Origin: Formicarius rufipectus
Taxonomy: Eukaryota; Chordata; Aves; Passeriformes; Formicariidae
NCBI GenBank assembly: GCA_013399695.1
Contig: VXAU01000777.1
Location: 1 to 64,000, forward strand
DNA: 64,000 bases
Direction: 5' to 3'
This document shows positions 50,736-61,860 of the stretch, one piece after another; positions within the stretch are counted from its first letter, which is position 1; each line of letters starts with the position of its first letter. The position numbers and the translations under genes are program-made. The notes beneath the pieces are model-generated. The model had not been told where the DNA came from. It saw nothing but the letters and a program-made list of their open reading frames with translations, and did no database searches.

Positions 50736-53700
50736 ATAATGACCTAATGTATCAAAAAGTTGCCTTGCAAAATCGTTCTACACATTTATTTTCACAATTA
50801 CTGGATCTATTAGAAAACTAAAAAAGAAAATATTAAATAGAACTTGACTGTAAATATGCAAAAATCAGTCTGAAATTTTTGTTTTGAAATTGTAATGCCT
50901 GCCATGCGAACCCTTTTGAAAAAAAATACACAAGAGCTTCTACTCATGTACAAAACCCAACAGACTTGTGGACTTTTAGACCTCTTTCACTTGCTTGGTT
51001 TTTAAAAAGTCTTACATTTATAGCTTACAGTTTCTTTTTCTCTGTACAGCCTGTTGAGAAAAACTGTTTAAAAGTATGAGGCACTAAGTCAGATATTCAG
51101 AAGTTCTTTATCTTCAGCTCTGCTTAGCTTAATTGGAGTAAAGTACAATTTTTCTCCCCTATAATCCTTCAAGGAACTCCATGAGGAAAACATCTCTTGT
51201 GCTTTGTCGTTAAATCTCGAGGGTTCAAACTGTGAAGTGAAAGCAACTGGACCTTTTTTATTAAAAATTACCAAAGCAAAAAACAAACGACAACAACAAA
51301 AATCAGACAAGAAACCAGATTAACAAAATGAAGCTGGGTAATGAGCTAAGTCTTTTCTGTCTCTCTGTTCCTTTGAAACATTGAGGTTTCTTCTGGTGTT
51401 TTTAGAACAAAATTCAAACTGCTCATTGTAACTATTGGGCAAAAAATTCTGTGAAATATCTAGATTTCAGTGATATGGGGTTTTAAAATTGTTTCACTTA
51501 ATAAATATCAGGACTGACAATAGCATCAGTAGCATCTCCAAAGTTACTAAAGGTACTAAAATCCCTGTTGAAAATGCTTAAATATCAGCAGTGCAGATGT
51601 GTAACTCTGGAATCAATGACAAATTTCTGACTAGCTAGAGGCTGTTTTGTTTTCAGTCCTGAAAATGAGCTAGATTTTTAACTTAATAAGTTATTAAATA
51701 TTATTGACAACTACTGTGGGCGTCAGACACCTAGCATGAGAGGGTGAAGACCTCGATAGCATAAGCAGTTTTGTTTAACAAGAGATGTTGAATTCAGTAT
51801 GCCAAGGAAGAATTATTTTTTCAAATTACTATTTTATAATTTATTTTTAACTTAAGATGTTTAGGCAAGATCCCTATGTGTTACAAAGTTAAACTAATAT
51901 AAGCCTTATACTCCAACAAATCCCCTTTTTGACAGTCCCTCCTCAAAACTGGCTGGGTATTTTTTCAAACTGTGCTCTTTATTAGTTTTTGCAGTAGAAA
52001 TTTTATTTTCTATGTATCTATACACTGTGAAATTAGTATAATCTCCAGGTTAATTAACACAATTAAACTTAATCAAAAATAAGAACAGTCAATACAGAAA
52101 ATAATTATTCCTTGTAAACATATAGTTGCCAAACAACTTGCTTCTGGAAAACTGGAGCCAGTAAATTATCCTAATGATGAAATTATCAAATAATGCAGAG
52201 GCAATGATGCAATGATCCTCATACAACCTGCTTTGGACCAGTCCCAAAACAGCTCTCAATATAGATGCCTTTTCTCTTCCACTTACCGCCTTCTCCAAAG
52301 CCAAACCTGAAGACTGTGAGGAACACCCTTAACCAGTTGCTACTGCTGGCACAGAGGATGCAGGTAGTCACTTGAATAGTTCAGACCTAAACCTAAACCT
52401 AAAAATTCCCTGCAAATGGCACATGGCTTAGCAAACAGACCACCACCTTCCACAGAAGCTGGCATTTCTGAGCGGGTTTCAAGGTTTCCCCATATCAAGT
52501 GCACTGCAGCAGTCAAGTCAGGAGGTACCAAAAGCATGGATCCTCTGGGACTGCTCATCAAGACAGGGAAGTTCCTATTATCTGGCAGCCTGGGGCAACC
52601 AAAACCCCACTTAATTACTGCCCTTCAGACAAGGTGGAGACCTGCATTTAAAAACTGTATGTGCACTGATTGAGCAGCACATAAAACTGAAATGGAAAAC
52701 TGGCTCCCTGACTCAGAGTTTCCAAGTACATGTCCTTGAAGAGTAAAAAACTAGCAAGGGAGGATGTCATCCTGCCTCCTTTTTCTTCCTAACTTTGTTT
52801 TCTTACTGCAGACAGCCAGTCACCACTGAAACTCCATTTCAGAGAGTATGGAGGCTCCCCAAAATGAGTCATTCGTATCTTCCTCTGCAAGAACAAATAT
52901 CTAGTCCATAATGTTTTTGAACAAAGCAGAATACTTCTTTTTCTCCTAAGCCATTATAATTGTATATGACTTGATCACTTGGCAAAATATTGCAAGGTGG
53001 CACTAGGCAGTTCTGAGTTCACTGCCATGGTATTTTCCTTCCCAGACTCCTGCACCTCTCCTACAGAATGGAGAAGATATGGAAGTATGGGTAGAGTTGT
53101 GCAAATTAATGTGTTACGAACGGACTCACGCTCAGAAAATTCTCATCTGAAATGTTCTTCCTTATTGCTTTGTCTCATAAGGGAAATAGACCCATATTTA
53201 GATTTGGTACTTAGTAATCAGCTCTATCCCTCCTCAACTCCAGGACTCCTGGTTAAAACCATTTCCAAATGGCTGGTTTGATCTGCATAGTACAGGAGTC
53301 CAATTAGTGTAGTCAGACACAAATGCTCTTTGTCCACTGTAGTGTCGTGCTCTGGGCATATCAGGCTGTATATAATGATGACAATTGGTAATGCTGAATT
53401 TTGAAACTTAAGTGACACTGTCATGAATCTGGGAAACAAACAAACAAACAAAAATAAAGGGAAAAGGGCATCCATAAAGGTACAGTATGGTTACACTGTC
53501 CACTTCCTCTTTGCTAACTTAGAGACTATCTTAAATTATTAATGTCTCTTTTCTCTTATGAAACAATAACTTTTGTTTAATACTGACTTCCACATTAACA
53601 TTTTTGACAGTCCACAGTTGGTTTTAAGAGGGAAGGCTTTGACTGAGACAAAATACAAGATACTCATCAGACAAAACTGTCTTTGCCATGGAAAGGAAGC

Positions 53701-55024
53701 ATTCAAACATATACAACTAACAGACATACAAATTAATTTTGGAAACAGAAATTGCATTGTACAGTTCCACCTGAGATATTTAGAAAACAATGCTATTATG
53801 TATGTGATGCACACCGCCTCACAAATATGAGAAGTGGTGTTCTGGAAGGGATGTTTTGATGTATTATAAAGTGGGATTCACATTTTTACAATGCTTCCAG
53901 GATCTAAGACTTGAAAAACAACTTTACTTGGGCAATAAAAAATAAGCATTCCCTCCACCTAAATAATTAGTGACATTTGAAAGTGAAGAAAAGTTGTCAA
54001 AACCACTCTATTCTTTGAGAAGAGCATAGGAAGACATTTATTTACCTCCCAACTACACAGTTGATTTTCTGTGCAATTTGAGATTGCAAGGATATTGCTT
54101 TAGTTATCCACTACAAACTAGCATTAATTATTCCTCACTCTTCTGATTTAACATTGCTTCTCCACATGTACCACAAAAAGGACAAGCACAGCGGGATTTT
54201 ACTCTGTCTCACTTCCTTCTCTGTAATACATGCATCTCCTTACTTCATGAGCCTTCTCCTTCATTTAAATGTTTATTTTCTTTTCTGTTAAAAGACACAG
54301 GTGGGGAAAAAAAAAAAAAAAGTCTAATGTGGTTAGTGTTTTCAGCTCTGCATGTGGGCAGCTGATGGTACACACTGCAGCCCCAAATTCAGCAAACCAC
54401 TCAGACAGATGTGCAGGGCCAAGCACGCAGGTTCACTGTACATAGGATTACTTCTATATTTGCACTTGAGTAGGCTCTCAAAGACATCAGTAAAGTGCAA
54501 CTAACATCAGCAGCCAAAACCTATGTTAGATGAGTCCAAGCTTTTCATGCTGTAATGAACATAGGCTATTATAAACCCATGTCATCTTCTTTCATAATTC
54601 AAAGAACATCTACTACTACCCTCTTCTGATATCAAAGAAAATACCAAAGAAGGGGACAGAGAGGTCTGACAAGAAAGACACATACAATATTTAGAAATCA
54701 TTCAGCTAAACATAAATTAGTGTCTCTGGGAAGAATTTATTTTATCTAATATCACAGACAAAGAGCAACAGAAAAGAAACACTGAGCAGCTTTTCAAAAC
54801 ACATGAGGTATTATTTTGCTAAATGTATATGATGTAGCAAAAGTTATATGAAGTGAAAGACATGGGTTCTTTAAGAGAAGATACTCTTTCTTTCCACCTA
54901 CGGCTTGCACTTATTGCGTGTTTGGGATTTGTGTCACCAGACTTGGACTGCCACAAGCAAAACCTTCAAGGTCCCTGTAAACCCGTGGAGCATAGGGTGG
55001 GTCTGAACTGTGGCCCCTCTCCTC
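50736..55024. other. Gene-free AT-rich DNA
   Basis: No gene is supported. A strong minus-strand donor word (GGCG then GTAAGT, at 52287/52286) with an acceptor-like CTCTGTGCCAG at 52346-52356 would define only a 59-bp block, so I do not call it. A short CAAA run lies at 53430-53451 and an A run at 54307-54321. The overlapping frames at 53539-53830 match nothing I know. Confidence 0.4.
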
Positions 55025-55236
55025 CTAATCATAGAATCATTAAGGTTGGAAAAGACCTCCGAGATCATTGAGTCCAATCTCTGACTGAACACCACCATGG
55101 CAACTAACCTATAACACTAAATGCCACTTCCAGTCCTGTCCTGAACACTTCCAGGGATGGTGACTCCAACACTTTCCCATGCAGCCCACTCCAACACTTA
55201 ATCACTCTTTCAGTGAAGACATTCTTCCTTATACAA
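55025..55236 (-). mobile_element. CR1 LINE 3' end
   Basis: The plus strand gives the reverse complement of a Neoaves-type CR1 3' end: AATCATAGAATCATTAAGG, TTGGAAAAGACCTCCGAGAT, CATTGAGTCCAATC, AACACCACCATGGC, then CCAGGGATGGTGACTCCAAC and TTTCAGTGAAGACATTCTTC. The 3' terminus lies at the left end with about one and a half copies of its octamer-like tail. It is a short 5'-truncated, non-coding copy. Confidence 0.93.
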
Positions 55237-58200
55237 ACATATGCAGCAGTACACATGAACTGCAGTTCAGAAGTGTGTATTTCCTTCCTTTGATGTACTT
55301 ATATGTAGGCATCCACTATAGACATCTCTACATTAAATGCATTCAGTAACCAATTTCCCAATCTGGCAAAAATGAGAATTCAGAATTACTGTTCTTAAAT
55401 CAAAAGTCATTATGGGCTTAGCCATTTTTTATGAAGAGTGGCATGACCAAAACTGGGCAGTTTGCAATCTTTTGTTTCAATTCACCGTATGCAACAATGC
55501 CATAACAAAAGTCAAAATCACATTCAGCGAGCCTCAGAAATTACTTGCAACTGCAAGACCTGCAAAGGATATCTAACAATCTGACAGGTGATTTATTGTA
55601 TTTCTTTGAGTTATTGATAACGTTTAACTCATCAATAATGAGTGTGAGAAATGATGTATTCAGAGAATGTCTTCTATGCTCTGTTTATGCAGTAGCATTT
55701 GATGATGAATGTGTTGCAAGAAGGAATGTCTTGGCATTAAGAACCAGGAAAGTTTCTGTGAAGGACTTTACGGTCACCAGAAGGGAATAATGCCATCCTA
55801 CACATTTTTCTGACTGAATCTCTCCTGATTTTGTTCTCTGTAACAAGTGTCATGTTTTGGCTGCCAGGGAATGACAAATAAAACCCAGTGAAACTATCTG
55901 AAACTGTAGAATTGTAGCAACATAAGAGTGTTCTCTGGGTAGGTGAGAATATGTTCAGCTTTGAAAGACACATATTCTGGCTTTGTGTATTTATTTCTTT
56001 CCTTTCCTGGCTAATATCGTTAGAAGTACTAGTAAGAAAAAAAAACAAAAAACAACAATCATCCGTGATAGAAGAATTTTCTATCCTAAAGAATTTGTTG
56101 GCTGAGACAAGAAAATCCTCAGCCAAGCCTCCACACCTTTCCTGGAAGGGAGCTAATTACATGACTTCTTTCAACAGAGAAAATCACTTCATTAATCTCT
56201 ATAATTTCGACTTTCAAATTATATGTTTCCATAGAATTTCAAATTATATTTTCCTGAGTGTCTGGTTTCCTAGGAAGTTATTTAAATTCCTTTTTTTGAT
56301 TAGTATTGGAAAGAGAACAAAACCAAAAAATAATAATTCCTTACATGATAGTTCTGTAATTTCAACTGCTATTAATTACTGGCAGGACTTCTGCTTAGTA
56401 ATTAGATCAGAAGGTGTTTTAAGAGAAAGATGTATTTCTAAGTGAGGGAAAGATCTAGTAATAATAACATTTATTTTGAATAGAAATTTAAATTGATGAG
56501 GAAATAATCAGTCATCATAAAATTATCAGTCTCTGCTGCTTTTTATGATCCTGTTTTCACAGAGCACTTGTGTTCATGCTTGGGCTCCTCTTGGAGCATT
56601 TTACATTGTACAATACTTCAGCTAACTGAAGTTCCTCCTATCCGAAGTGCTTTCTTATGGTTTGAATAACATAAACATAGTAACACAGTATTCCTTCTGT
56701 AGAAGTACCTAAGGAAAGAAAACAACTAACCAATCAACCCAAAAATTCGTAGGCATGAAATGATGTTAGAGAACGGTGTATGGCTATGGAAACCCACATG
56801 ACAAGTTGCCTTTAGAAATTAAAATCTGAGCACTAAATGGAGTTTTCCATAACAGTATCAACAGCCTATGTGAAAAGTGTGTGATTTTCACAGAAATATT
56901 ATTTATTTTAATGTTATGCATTTAATTTAATCTCATTGTATCATTATGCACAGATCATGATGTACTTGAGAAACGTGTGATTTGGGGTTCAGCAAATGTA
57001 AATCTCAGCAGACAGGAGGAGTCTATAATCACTCACAGCTGAGGTGCAACAGATGAAATCCTTCAGCTTTGTGTGCTTCATGTCAGGCAGTCTCTCAGAG
57101 TTGGAGGGCTAGATGGTTTGATTTCATAAGGAACTGAATACTTCATCTTGGACCTGGGTATTATGCTTATGATTGTTCACGGACAAGCTTGAAAAAGAGC
57201 TGTACCCCCAGGCATTACTATTCACAAGGGGAAAACTGTGATATTTCAGGTTTTATAAATGTAACATTAGATTATTTTTATAACTTTTAGTGTCGTGTTG
57301 TAAAGGGGCAGTGAGAAAAGATTTCAAAGTTTTGAAATGGTAGGAATGAAGTTGCTAAGAAATGTGGAATACACAAAATTTTCTAACATGTTTAATTGCT
57401 CCAGCCTCCCTAAAAAGTGAAAATTCCTTTTGTCTGAATTTTGAGAACCAGTGCACTCTATGCTTTTTTTTTTTTTCAAACGATCTCACACAGAATTAAA
57501 AATAAATGAAAAGTTAGAGAAAATCCCTAATGATTATGAATTACTAAGGAGTTATAGTGATTTTCCCCTATTGTTTGCAATCTAGGAACAGGATATATAC
57601 AGTAAGTGCTATATACTGTTAACTAATGGAGATTCTGCTTTAGCTCAAGTGGTAGCGCTGTTGCTTTGGGATAGGAAGTTAGTGATTTCTTGCCTAAAGG
57701 GATATAAGTGTTGCAATTCAGGTCCCAAATGAGAAAAAACCTTCACATTGGTGACCAATTAGTGATCTGATTCCTGGTGTTAAGTCTAATGCAATTTAGC
57801 ACGCACCTGCTGAATAGTCTGCATGCCAAATACCAACAGCACTGATCTGAGTCTTTGTTCACAGAGTGTTGAATATTTTGTTGAAGGCTAGTGAGTAAAG
57901 CATAGGCACAAGGGGTATTTGTGAAAGTTTGTGAGAACAGATTCTGCAGACTTGCACCAGCAACATGTCAGAGCTGCTCACATTTACTCTGCAGCAATAG
58001 GATATGGATATTCACCAAGACTCGAGTATATAACAGACTAACAACCGAGAAATACCTTACTGTCCCAAGTGATGATAATCTCACCTATTGACCTAAAAGG
58101 CACCAAAAGAGAAAGTTCCTGCCTTGACCTTACAGTTTGAAATACAGAGAAGAGAGGACATTCTAGCCTGTCTTATTTTATTCTTATGACTCTGGATTTC

Positions 58201-61200
58201 TTGTGGACAATGCGGAAAAATACAAAGTTTGGAAAGAATTTGAATTAGTACCAGATAAAAACTTTTGCAACACATAAGTGTGTAGTGAGCTGACATGATT
58301 TTCTAAGGAGAGCCAAAATAAATTTATTTAGATTAAAATAATTAAAAAGATGACTAAGGATCTAAACTCCCTCACATATCATTAGTAATACAATAAAATC
58401 CCAGAAGAATGAAAATAATCATATGAACAGGAACTCAGCCAAGCAGCATCCTACAGAGACTCCTTTTCAACCTTTTATCGTGGGAAACATACCTTCTGCC
58501 CTGTTAAAGAATGCTATTATAAACAGGTGTCATTTGGAGACAAATCTATAGAGTCATTTTGTGCCAAAAAGGGCCATGAAATACTAGAATCTCGGGGAGC
58601 CCCAGAAAGTACCTAATTACCCTTCCATAGTGGAATAAGTGAGAATTCACTTTGGGCATCAAACACTGACCAGAGGTAACAAACCCAGCACATGGGGGAA
58701 AAAAAAATCAGCCACTTAAATTTGGATCCCAAATGGAAGCAAGAACACACCAAGTTCTTGTAGGGATTCTAAATGTTCCTTGCCTCTTCTTGAGTTCAAT
58801 GTCATTGTTAACATCTCCTCTGATTTGGGAAGACTTTGGTGGTAGCTTCTTTTTTACCAAGTCACCATTCTAGATGTTTGCTCGCATAATCTGAGTTAGG
58901 ACAAAAAGCAGCCAAATATCATGAGCTTCTAAAAAAAATTATATAATATAGCAAAACAATCAAGTGGCTTATGAGATGCACACCAGCTTAAAATAATTAA
59001 GAACATGCACGTTTCTGTGGGTTTTTAGCAATAATTGTTTCATGACAACAGATCTGGGTTAAAATTAGAGCATGCACTACATTAATTAAAGCAAGTCTGT
59101 GTTGTTTTAGGAAGTTCAAGTAAGTTTAGGCCTCTTTGAACTCTAACATGGTCCAGTGTAAGGAATTTCAAGTTGGAAATGGAAGTCTTGAAGGCGCTGC
59201 CTCTGGTCTAGCACCCTGAACGGCTCTGATGGCAGTTTTCTCCTTGTCTACAATAGTTCCAAAGTGTTACCTTTAAAGCTGAAGTTTCAGATTCCACTCC
59301 AAAGACAAACACATTCCAGTTATTTGCCTAAGAAGGAGAAAAACTCTCAGAACTCCCTATGGCTTTTGGCAATGCACAAAAAAACACTAAGGAAGTTGTT
59401 GGAGTTGACAGTAAATCAAAGTGAAAAAATATTAATACTATCAGTAGTAAGTATTTTAACAAATTACTAAGGGACTGTGTAATTGTGGAACAATGGAAGT
59501 CTTCACTGCCTTCCTCAAAGATGTTTAATCAATGAAATCCAGATGTGTTGAATAAAATAGACCAGGATGAGACATGCAAGATCTCAGAGTAGATTATTTT
59601 ACTTATTCAAATGAATTATTGTGATCTTTAAACCCATGAAAAATGGGGATGTATCATCTAACAATATAGTGTCTATTACCTAAGTCATAAAATCTTTGAT
59701 TTTAATACAGTATTGTCACATGGCCAGATGTAACCTGCATCTGCATATTGCTTTTTAAACATCATTCAGCAGAACTTCAAACTTGTGAAAAAATTAACTC
59801 TTCATGCCATAGCTGAGAACCCTTCCTACTCTGTGCCTTCATAAGAAAAGTCAATAACATTTGCTGTTCAGCCTCTGCAACATAACTAGGACACACGGTT
59901 TTATTATTGCTTTTGCTTGTTCTCTGGTTTCCATACAGAAAAAGGCCATGCTAATTAGCCATACAAAATTCAGCACACTCGTTCTGAGAAAAAGAAACTT
60001 TTTCTTTAATTTCTGGCCGTCTTTTGATGAGCCACCCAGTACTGACTCAGCGGTGCTGGACCTTCACTTGGGGCCCAGAACTCTGCAGCTGCTCTAGCTC
60101 TGCATTTGCCTAGAGCAATGTGCCAGCTGTCTCTGACTGTATTACACCACAGTAATGTGAACAACTGGAAGCAATAATGTGTCTCCCCATTTGCCTAACA
60201 ATACCAACATGAACAATAATTCAGAAGACTGAAGATTTGTGCTGTAATTTAATAAACCCCATGCACATTTCTACAATTGAGTATCACATCTGTGCAATGG
60301 ATCCTAGAAGTGTAATATTCTTTTATAAGGGACCATTAACCAATCTTAAGTTTATAGGTTTCCTTAAATCTTTTTCATCAGCTGTTAAACTACAGTAAAG
60401 AGAAAATTGCCTCTTATGAGACGAGGGATAGTAAAATACAAAGACTGTGATTAAACGTCAATCAATTAAGGATTATAATATAATAAAAATGCTGACTGAT
60501 GATTAAAATGAGTACTTTCTGGCAGAATTTTAAAAGCAATATTAAGAATTGTTTTAAAAAGTCAGTAGAAAAACCTCCACTTACACCTTATTATATATCA
60601 GGGACCCTGTCTATTTAGAGAAGAGGAGAAAAAAAAGAAATGTTACTTTGACAAAAATTCCTAAGAAGCAGTTGGTTGTCGATCTTCACATTAAATAGGA
60701 TGCATTTCTTTCTGTCACTTATTTTATTATACCCCTGACTCCTCCATTTTAAATCCATTTCTGAATGGAGTAAATAATGGCATTTTACTTTTTCAGCTGG
60801 CATTTGGCAAGTTCATGCAATTAGCCTACCTTTCGTGGAATCAGGTAAGAGATCATGCAGTAAATGTTTCAGCTAAGTGACACACAACATATTATTTTAG
60901 GTAACAGACCTAAGAGAGTAGCCCAGTTGAGGGCGAGAGAGCAGTAAATGCATTGTTTACATGTATCTATTGAAGTTATTTTAGTGATCTTTCAAGAAAA
61001 AATATACTATGAAATTTAGGATTAAGTTAAATGGATTCTACAAAGTCTCTTTTGTAGAAAGAACACTAATAATAAATAAGAAGATTTTATAGCCCATATG
61101 AAACTTCCAGCAAAAAGCTGTAGCAGGAATATAATTTTCTATTAAATTCTACAGTCTGTGTCAAGAAAGAAATAGAAATGCTTTTATTTTCATAAGGAAA

Positions 61201-61240
61201 ACTCCTGTGTTCCTGCTTCCATGCTGCTGTGAGGAAAGAA
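55237..61240. other. Gene-free DNA with CNE-like stretches
   Basis: The longest frame in the window (55951-56445, plus, 164 codons) lies here in AT-rich DNA. It shows no domain, signal or splice support, so I treat it as chance. The stretches 58950-59100 (GGGTTAAAATTAGAGCATGC) and 60130-60300 (TGCTGTAATTTAATAAACCC) are non-repetitive and look like regulatory DNA, without proof. The patch 59990-60100 is locally GC-richer. Confidence 0.4.
57640..57720 (+). mobile_element. Possible tRNA-derived SINE head or tRNA relic
   Basis: The word TTAGCTCAAGTGGTAGCGC (about 57641-57659) resembles the A box of the RNA polymerase III promoter in tRNA (TRGCTCAGTGGTAGAGC). GTTGCTTTGGGATAGGAAG follows, as in several sauropsid tRNA-derived SINEs. 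A degraded B-box-like TTGCAATTCAGGTC lies further on. No acceptor stem can be folded by eye, so it is not a working tRNA. Confidence 0.4.
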
Positions 61241-61385
61241 AAAAAACCAAAACCAACCAACCAACCAACCAAAAAAACCCCAAACAAACAAAAAAACCCA
61301 CAAAACAAAAAACAAACAAACCAAAACAAAAAATAAACCACAAAACAATATAAACCCCCACAAACAAACACAAAACAAAAAAAAA
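61241..61385. repeat. 145-bp A/C-only tract with (CCAA)n core
   Basis: No G occurs on the plus strand and only three T are present. The core is CCAACCAACCAACCAACCAA, flanked by irregular CAAA and CCCCAAAC units. The Phe/Cys/Val-rich minus-strand frames across it (61087-61459) follow from this composition and are not genes. Confidence 0.95.
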
Positions 61386-61689
61386 GTCACAAAAAATGAC
61401 CATCTATTGTTATTTATAATTATGTTTTTGGGGTTTTTTTTCTTCTTCTGATTCACCATCTTTCAAATCAGATCATATCATTTCCCCATCCTTCTTGGCC
61501 TTTGCCATATGCTTCTCAGAAGCCACCTTAACTTTACAAAACTGTCCAAGCAAATTTTTTCCTGCTTTCTTTTTCTTTTAACTTCTATATAATCTTTAAA
61601 GCTGCTCTTCTTTTCAGTTTCATCTTCTTAATCAATTGCTTTAAGTGAATCTTATTATACCATAAGTATCTCCTAAACGTCACTCTAAG

Positions 61690-61691
<2 letters not shown>

Positions 61692-61726
<35 letters not shown>
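61692..61726. repeat. (ATC)n microsatellite, tail of a minus-strand RTE-type element
   Basis: Nearly 12 uninterrupted ATC units run directly into the conserved RTE 3' end. Read on the minus strand, GAAGTCTAGCC is followed by repeated ATG, so this is the 3' microsatellite tail of the element, expanded here compared with the copy at 452. Confidence 0.9.
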
Positions 61727-61860
61727 GGCTAGACTTCATGAACGAAGATTTGGGAGGGTTTTTACCCACACAAAGTGGGTGAATCCCTCAAGCCTGCACA
61801 GTGGATAATTTTTTTTTTTTAGGTGAGGCACAGCGTGTGCAGAACTGCCCCCACCCTTTA
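61727..61860 (-). mobile_element. RTE-type LINE 3' end or RTE-mobilised SINE
   Basis: Read on the minus strand, 61775 down to 61727 gives GTGGGTAAAAACCCTCCC then AAATCTTCGTTCATGAAGTC and TAGCC, about 90% identical to 408-445. Upstream of that the two copies no longer match. Here there is an A run (T run at 61809-61820 on plus) and a GC-richer CAGTTCTGCACACGCTGTGC segment. This suggests either a short RTE copy with a different internal part, or a SINE that borrowed the RTE 3' end for mobilisation. The upstream limit is uncertain. Confidence 0.7.

Noticed and set aside
52287..52345. 59-bp minus-strand block between an acceptor-like site and a consensus GTAAGT donor
   Set aside because: Too short, no partner exon and no recognisable peptide; a single strong donor word is expected by chance in 64 kb.
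52386..52403. Three tandem CCTAAA units resembling telomeric repeat
   Set aside because: The unit differs from the vertebrate CCCTAA telomere repeat, and three copies are within chance.
55951..56445. 164-codon plus-strand frame, the longest in the window
   Set aside because: AT-rich composition, biased towards Phe/Ile/Lys/Asn, no domain or splice support, and no family resemblance; expected by chance in this much AT-rich DNA.
57640..57720. Functional tRNA gene
   Set aside because: Only an A-box-like word is clear. No paired acceptor stem or intact T-loop box is present; better explained as an old SINE or tRNA relic.
61087..61459. Phe/Cys/Gly/Trp-rich minus-strand frames resembling a multi-pass membrane protein
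   Set aside because: Direct translation of the A/C-only tract; not coding.
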